Both the position numbers and the translations under genes were made by a program. Below, one piece after another: positions 60,212 through 64,000 of a DNA stretch of 64,000 nucleotides. The notes under the pieces were generated by a model that searched no databases, was not told the origin of the DNA, and was given only the letters and a program-made list of their open reading frames with translations. This DNA comes from Micromonospora sp. DSM 45708 (GTDB taxonomy: Bacteria; Actinomycetota; Actinomycetes; Mycobacteriales; Micromonosporaceae): NCBI RefSeq assembly GCF_039566955.1, contig NZ_CP154796.1:6014001-6078000 (forward strand), in the 5' to 3' direction. The first letter of the stretch is position 1; the number at the start of each line of letters is the position of its first letter.

Positions 60212-62677
60212 ATGACCACCTCACTCGCCGACCATCTGCGGGCCCTCCCCGACGAGTCGCTGGCCGCCCTGCTCCAACTGCGGCCGGACCTCGTCGTGCC
60301 GGTGCCGGCGGACGTGTCCGCTCTCGCCCTGCGCGCCCAGTCCCGGGTCTCCGTGGCCCGGGCCCTCGACGGGCTGGACCAGTTCACCCTCCAGATCCTC
60401 GACGCCGCCCGGCTCACCCGGGGCCCCGACGGCACCACCTCCACCGACCAGATCCTCGCCATGGCCACCACCGGGCCGCACCCGCCCGCCCCGACCGCGG
60501 TCCGTGCCGCCGTCGACCGGCTCCGGGCGCGGTTCCTGGTGTACGGCCCCGAGCACGACCTGACCGTGGTCGGCGGCGTCGACGAGGTGTCCCCGTACCC
60601 GGCGGGGCTGGGCCGCCCGGCCGCCGAGCTGGACGCACGCGCGGCGGCCCTCTGCGCGGACCCGGCGAAGCTGCGGCGGGCGCTGCTCGCCGCGCCGCCC
60701 TCGGCCCGGGCGGTCCTGGACCGGCTCGCCGCCGGGCCGCCGGTCGGCACCGTGGCGCCGGGCGCGCTGGAGGCCCCCGCCACCGGCGAAGAGGACGTGC
60801 TCCCGCCCGACCTGGTCAACGGCGGGACGCCCACCGGCTCCCCGATCCGCTGGCTGGTCGAGCACCACCTGCTGGTACGGATGTCCGGCGGTCGCAACGG
60901 CACGGTCGAGCTGCCCCGCGAGGTGGGACTGGTGCTACGCCGCGACACCGGTCCGCTCGGCCCGCTGCGCACCAGCCCGCCGGCGGTGTCCGGCCCGCCC
61001 CGGGAGATCAAGGCCGTCGACTCGGCCGGGGCCGGGCAGACCATGGAGGTGGTCCGGCACACCGAGGCGCTGCTGGAGGCGCTTGTCGTCGAGCCGGCCC
61101 CGGTGCTGCGGTCCGGCGGCGTCGGAGTGCGGGACCTGCGCCGGCTCGCCCGGGTCCTCGGGCTGGACGAGCCGACCACCGCGCTGATCTTCGAGGTGGC
61201 GTACGCGGCCGGGCTGACCGGTGAGCTGGAGCTGACCGGCGCGGCCACCACCCGGTACGGCGGCGACCAGCAGATCGTGCCCACCGGCGGGTACGAGGTG
61301 TGGCGCGCGGCGTCGCTCGCCCAGCGCTGGGAGCAGCTCGCCCGGTCGTGGCTGGCGATGACCCGGCAGGTGGGCCTGGTCGGCCAGCGGGACGACCGGG
61401 ACCGGCCGATCTCGGTGCTCTCGGCCGAGGCGGAACGCGCCGGCGCGCCGGCCGCCCGCCGCGCCGTGCTCGCCGTCCTGGCCGACCTGCCGCCGGCCAC
61501 CGCACCGACGCCGGAGGAGGTGCTGGCGCTGCTGGACTGGCGGGCGCCCCGGCGGGCCCGGGGACGGGAGAACGCGCACCGCGACGTGCTGGCCGAGGCG
61601 GCCCGACTCGGCGTGACCGGGCTGGGCGCGCTCACCTCGTACGGGCGGCTGCTGCTGGCCGAGCTGACCGACGCCGACGAGCGGGGCGACGACCCGCTGG
61701 GGCTGCGCTCCGACGCCGAGTCGGGCGACCCGTCGACGGCGGTACGCGCGCTGGACGGGCTGCTGCCCGCCCCGGTCGACCACGTCCTCGTGCAGGCCGA
61801 CCTGAGCGTGGTGGTGCCCGGCCCGCCCGACCCGGCGCTCGCCGCCGAGCTGGACGTGGTGGCCGAGCACGAGTCGGCGGGCGGGGCGAGCGTGCACCGG
61901 GTGACCACGGCGAGCATCCGGCGGGCGCTGGACGCCGGGTACACCGCCGACGACCTGCACGCGCTGTTCCGCCGCCGGTCGCGTACCCCGGTGCCGCAGG
62001 GGCTGACCTATCTGGTGGACGACGTGGCCCGCAAGCACGGCGGGCTGCGGGTCGGCTCGGCCGGTGGCTACGTGCGCAGCGACGACGAGGCGCTGCTCAC
62101 CGAGGTGCAGGCGGACCGGCGGCTGGAGGCGCTGGCGTTCCGCCGGCTGGCCCCGACCGTGCTGGTCACCCCGTACCAGGTGAACCGGATGCTGCTCGCG
62201 CTGCGCGACGCGGGATACGCGCCGGTGCCCGAGGACGCCAGCGGCGCGACGGTGCTGTCCCGGCCGAAGAACCGGCGGGCGCCGGCCCGGACGCCACTCG
62301 CCGGCCGGGCCGTGGACCCGCTGGCCACCCCGAAGCTGCCGATGCCCCGCCTGCTGGGCGTGGTGGAGCAGATCCGCCGGGGCGAGGCGGCGGCCCGGGC
62401 GGCGCGGCGGGCCCCGGCGGTGGTCCGCGGCGGACCGGCGGCCAGCGGCCCCACTCCGGTGCCCGGGCACGGCGACGCGCTGGCCGTGCTCCAGCAGGCG
62501 GTACGGGACAAGGCGCTGGTCTGGGTGGGTTACGTCGACGCGCACGGGGCGACCGCGTCCCGGCTGGTCCGGCCGGTCTCGATCGGCGCCGGCTACCTGC
62601 GCGCCGAGGACGAGCGCACCGAGATACTGCACACGTTCGCGCTGCACCGGATCACGGCCGCCGTGCTGGAGGAGTGA
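60212..62677 (+). CDS. Helicase-associated-domain protein with WYL-like C-terminus
   Basis: An 821-residue protein related to M. tuberculosis Rv0862c (from memory). Residues 1-450 are helical winged-helix-like modules (LPDESLAALLQLRPDLVVPVP, RVSVARALDGLDQFTLQILDAARL). Residues 510-680 match the helicase-associated (XPB/Ssl2-like, Helicase_C_3) domain: PVDHVLVQADLSVVVPGPPDPALAAELDVVAEHESAGGASVHRVTTASIRRALDAGYT. The last 70 residues (LAVLQQAVRDKALVWVGYVDAHG, LVRPVSIGAGYLRAED) resemble a WYL ligand domain. No ATPase motifs are present. It may regulate or partner a DNA-repair helicase; the xpb gene itself is not in this window. Confidence 0.9.
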   Translation: MTTSLADHLRALPDESLAALLQLRPDLVVPVPADVSALALRAQSRVSVARALDGLDQFTLQILDAARLTRGPDGTTSTDQILAMATTGPHPPAPTAVRAAVDRLRARFLVYGPEHDLTVVGGVDEVSPYPAGLGRPAAELDARAAALCADPAKLRRALLAAPPSARAVLDRLAAGPPVGTVAPGALEAPATGEEDVLPPDLVNGGTPTGSPIRWLVEHHLLVRMSGGRNGTVELPREVGLVLRRDTGPLGPLRTSPPAVSGPPREIKAVDSAGAGQTMEVVRHTEALLEALVVEPAPVLRSGGVGVRDLRRLARVLGLDEPTTALIFEVAYAAGLTGELELTGAATTRYGGDQQIVPTGGYEVWRAASLAQRWEQLARSWLAMTRQVGLVGQRDDRDRPISVLSAEAERAGAPAARRAVLAVLADLPPATAPTPEEVLALLDWRAPRRARGRENAHRDVLAEAARLGVTGLGALTSYGRLLLAELTDADERGDDPLGLRSDAESGDPSTAVRALDGLLPAPVDHVLVQADLSVVVPGPPDPALAAELDVVAEHESAGGASVHRVTTASIRRALDAGYTADDLHALFRRRSRTPVPQGLTYLVDDVARKHGGLRVGSAGGYVRSDDEALLTEVQADRRLEALAFRRLAPTVLVTPYQVNRMLLALRDAGYAPVPEDASGATVLSRPKNRRAPARTPLAGRAVDPLATPKLPMPRLLGVVEQIRRGEAAARAARRAPAVVRGGPAASGPTPVPGHGDALAVLQQAVRDKALVWVGYVDAHGATASRLVRPVSIGAGYLRAEDERTEILHTFALHRITAAVLEE

Positions 62678-62678
62678 G

Positions 62679-62912
62679 TCACTCCCCGTTGCGGCGCAAC
62701 GTGCCGATCACCGAGATCGCCAGCAGCAGCGCGAACGCCGCGCCGGCCGACTCGCCGAACGAGTCGACGAAGCCCTGCCGCTGCACCAGCAGCCCGAACA
62801 GGAACCAACCGAACACGCCCGCGGCGGCGGTCGCGTAACCGACCATCACCGCGGTGGAGACCTGCTGTGGCGTCCGCTCGCCCTCGGGAAGCACGTCCTG
62901 ATCGACGGTCAT
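62679..62912 (-). CDS. Small two-helix membrane protein
   Basis: A 77-residue protein. After a charged N-terminus it has two predicted transmembrane helices (STAVMVGYATAAAGVFGWFLFGLLV, about 19-43, and GAAFALLLAISVIGTLRR, about 57-74). ATG 62912 follows GGAGGGA. No family is recognised. It converges on the helicase-associated gene with a 1-bp gap. Confidence 0.75.
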   Translation of the reverse strand: MTVDQDVLPEGERTPQQVSTAVMVGYATAAAGVFGWFLFGLLVQRQGFVDSFGESAGAAFALLLAISVIGTLRRNGE

Positions 62913-62976
62913 GCCAGTCCCTCCCCGCCCCGTGGTGGACCCGGCTTCCAGAGTGGCACCGACCGAACGGCGCGGA

Positions 62977-63008
62977 CAGGGGTTAAAACCCTGATCCGGA
63001 CGGTCCGG
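62977..63008. terminator. Terminator after L,D-transpeptidase gene
   Basis: CAGGG-N7-CCCTG (62977-62993) is followed by CCGGAC-G-GTCCGG (62996-63008), downstream of the minus-strand gene ending at 63039. Confidence 0.45.
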
Positions 63009-63038
63009 TCACGGGTACGGGCGGGACCGCGGTCGGGC

Positions 63039-63914
63039 TCAGGTGCCGGGACGGCGGCCGATCACCACCACGCGGGTGCCGATCGAGCCCAGCTCCCAGA
63101 GGCGGACCGCGTCGCGGTGCAGCAGGTTGACGCAGCCGTGCGAGCCGATCGCGCCGTTGTGCAGGTAGGTGGTGGTCTCGTGGAAGCCGATCCCGCCGTT
63201 GAACTGCTGCCAGTACGGCAGCCACACCTCGTACGGGTTGGACCACTCGCGCAGGTTCCGACCGCCGACCGAGTAGGTGCCGGCCGGCGTGGCGTACCCG
63301 GACATGCCGGTGCGGGTGACGGTCGGGCCCAGCACCACCGTGCCGCCACGCATCGCCCACACGGTCTGCCGGGTCAGGTCGACGCAGAACGTGAGCCGGG
63401 CACCGGCCCGGCAGCGGGACACGTCGGTGTCGGCCAGCCGCTTCGCCACGTCGTACGTGGTGGGGCCGGCGCGACCGGAGGCCGGGCTGATGCCGTACCG
63501 GGTCTGGAACTTCTTGATCGCGACGCAGTCGGCGGCGGACTGCGCACCGTCCACGGTCAGCGTCCCGAAACCGCCCAGCCGGCTCAGGTAGCGCTCCACG
63601 GCCCGTTGGTGCTCGCCCTGCGGGCACCCGGCGGACCGGCTCGGCTTCGGCTTCGGCTTCGGGGAGGCGGTCGCCGACGGCGACCGGGCGGGTTTCGGCG
63701 TGGCCGTCCGGCTCGGCTGCGCCGACGGGGACGTGGCCGACCGTTCGGGCGTGGGCGGCGCGCTCGCCCCCGATGCTTGTTCCGTCAGCCCGACCGGCGC
63801 GGGGGTGGTGGTCCCGGCGCCCTCCGTCTGCGGATCGAGCGCGCACGCGCCGACGCCGACCAGCACGACCACCGCCAGGCCGACGACCCGGGCGAGAAAC
63901 CGGACACGCTGCAT
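63039..63914 (-). CDS. Lipoprotein L,D-transpeptidase (YkuD)
   Basis: A 291-residue envelope protein. The signal ends at a lipobox-like VGVGAC (Cys about 24). A Pro/Ser/Thr/Lys-rich linker (about 35-95) reaches to the wall. A peptidoglycan-binding-like segment follows (YLSRLGGFGTLTVDGAQSAADCVAIKKFQTRYGI), then the YkuD catalytic domain (about 165-285) with HNGAIGSHGCVNLLHRDA holding the nucleophile Cys and His. It should form 3-3 peptidoglycan cross-links. ATG 63914 is preceded by GGGAGGG. Confidence 0.94.
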   Translation of the reverse strand: MQRVRFLARVVGLAVVVLVGVGACALDPQTEGAGTTTPAPVGLTEQASGASAPPTPERSATSPSAQPSRTATPKPARSPSATASPKPKPKPSRSAGCPQGEHQRAVERYLSRLGGFGTLTVDGAQSAADCVAIKKFQTRYGISPASGRAGPTTYDVAKRLADTDVSRCRAGARLTFCVDLTRQTVWAMRGGTVVLGPTVTRTGMSGYATPAGTYSVGGRNLREWSNPYEVWLPYWQQFNGGIGFHETTTYLHNGAIGSHGCVNLLHRDAVRLWELGSIGTRVVVIGRRPGT

Positions 63915-64000
63915 GGGCCCTCCCTGGACAGTTGTCCCGCTTGCTAGACGTGTGAGAGGAGTATGACGTTGCCTGTCCAGCGGGACTTTTTTCCGACATT
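63915..64000. promoter_or_regulatory. Upstream region of L,D-transpeptidase gene
   Basis: CTGGACA (63924-63930) and GTCCCGC (63934-63940) reappear as complements in TGTCCAG (63974-63980) and GCGGGAC (63980-63986), followed by six T on the + strand. On the minus strand CATACT is a possible -10. No conclusive promoter. Confidence 0.35.

Overview
The window is very GC-rich, its genes start with GTG or ATG in about equal numbers, and its content is typical of a filamentous actinomycete: a type VII (ESX) secretion locus, the septation gene sepH, an Scr1/DUF397 regulator pair, futalosine-pathway menaquinone genes, and PspC, DUF2530 and DUF3027 proteins. Protein similarity and the style of the intergenic repeats point to Micromonosporaceae, most likely Micromonospora. 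This is an inference from recalled family members; no search was run. No rRNA, tRNA, CRISPR array, transposase or prophage gene was recognised, so the window reads as chromosomal core with modest accessory patches.

Layout. 0-11.2 kb is an ESX locus. eccC and, further downstream, a YbaB-like gene, a helical-hairpin gene and a membrane-protein gene lie on the minus strand. eccD (+) converges on eccE (-), and eccB (+) is followed by two small helical or WXG100 proteins. No mycosin or eccA is visible; they may lie past the left edge. 11.3-13 kb holds a small exported protein, a membrane-anchored coiled-coil protein and a DUF1232 protein. 13-18 kb holds a serine-protease-like protein with FG-GAP repeats that has lost its catalytic His and Ser, an F420/PPOX-type protein, a C39 peptidase, an MT0933-type antitoxin-like protein and an AI-2E-type permease. 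18-23.6 kb holds a hydrolase, a MerR-thioredoxin pair, a GH65 phosphorylase coupled to a beta-phosphoglucomutase-like HAD enzyme, and a thioesterase. 23.6-26 kb is a GntR-ABC operon. 26-29.6 kb is an accessory patch: P-loop kinase, GNAT-like protein, DUF397 and XRE/DUF5753 genes, and gene remnants.

29.6-36.9 kb holds a UgpC-type ABC ATPase, then a tightly coupled operon for a teichoic-acid-like wall polymer: ABC permease, ABC ATPase, CDP-alcohol phosphatidyltransferase, and a GT2/CDP-glycerol transferase fusion. 36.9-44.8 kb holds L-serine dehydratase, PspC, DUF4230, a glutaryl-CoA-dehydrogenase-like enzyme, a nitroreductase, an aldose epimerase, an MFS exporter and pdxH. 45-62.7 kb looks like a conserved actinobacterial core block (citrate synthase 2, serC, sepH, MFS, MarR, NCS2 permease, DUF2530, DUF3027, futalosine hydrolase, mqnD, cold-shock protein, HAD, helicase-associated protein). 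It resembles, from memory, the Mycobacterium tuberculosis Rv0862c-Rv0889c neighbourhood. The window ends with a lipoprotein L,D-transpeptidase.

Non-coding signals stand out. Eleven genes have a TANNNT box exactly five or six bases before the start codon, the signature of leaderless transcripts. Strong hairpin terminators sit between convergent genes. Three 10-bp-spaced direct repeats lie at the XRE gene, and dyads lie at the MerR, MarR and GntR genes. A GTTAAGNGGGGCCCC element occurs at three loci, and a nested palindrome and several in-frame tandem repeats are also present.
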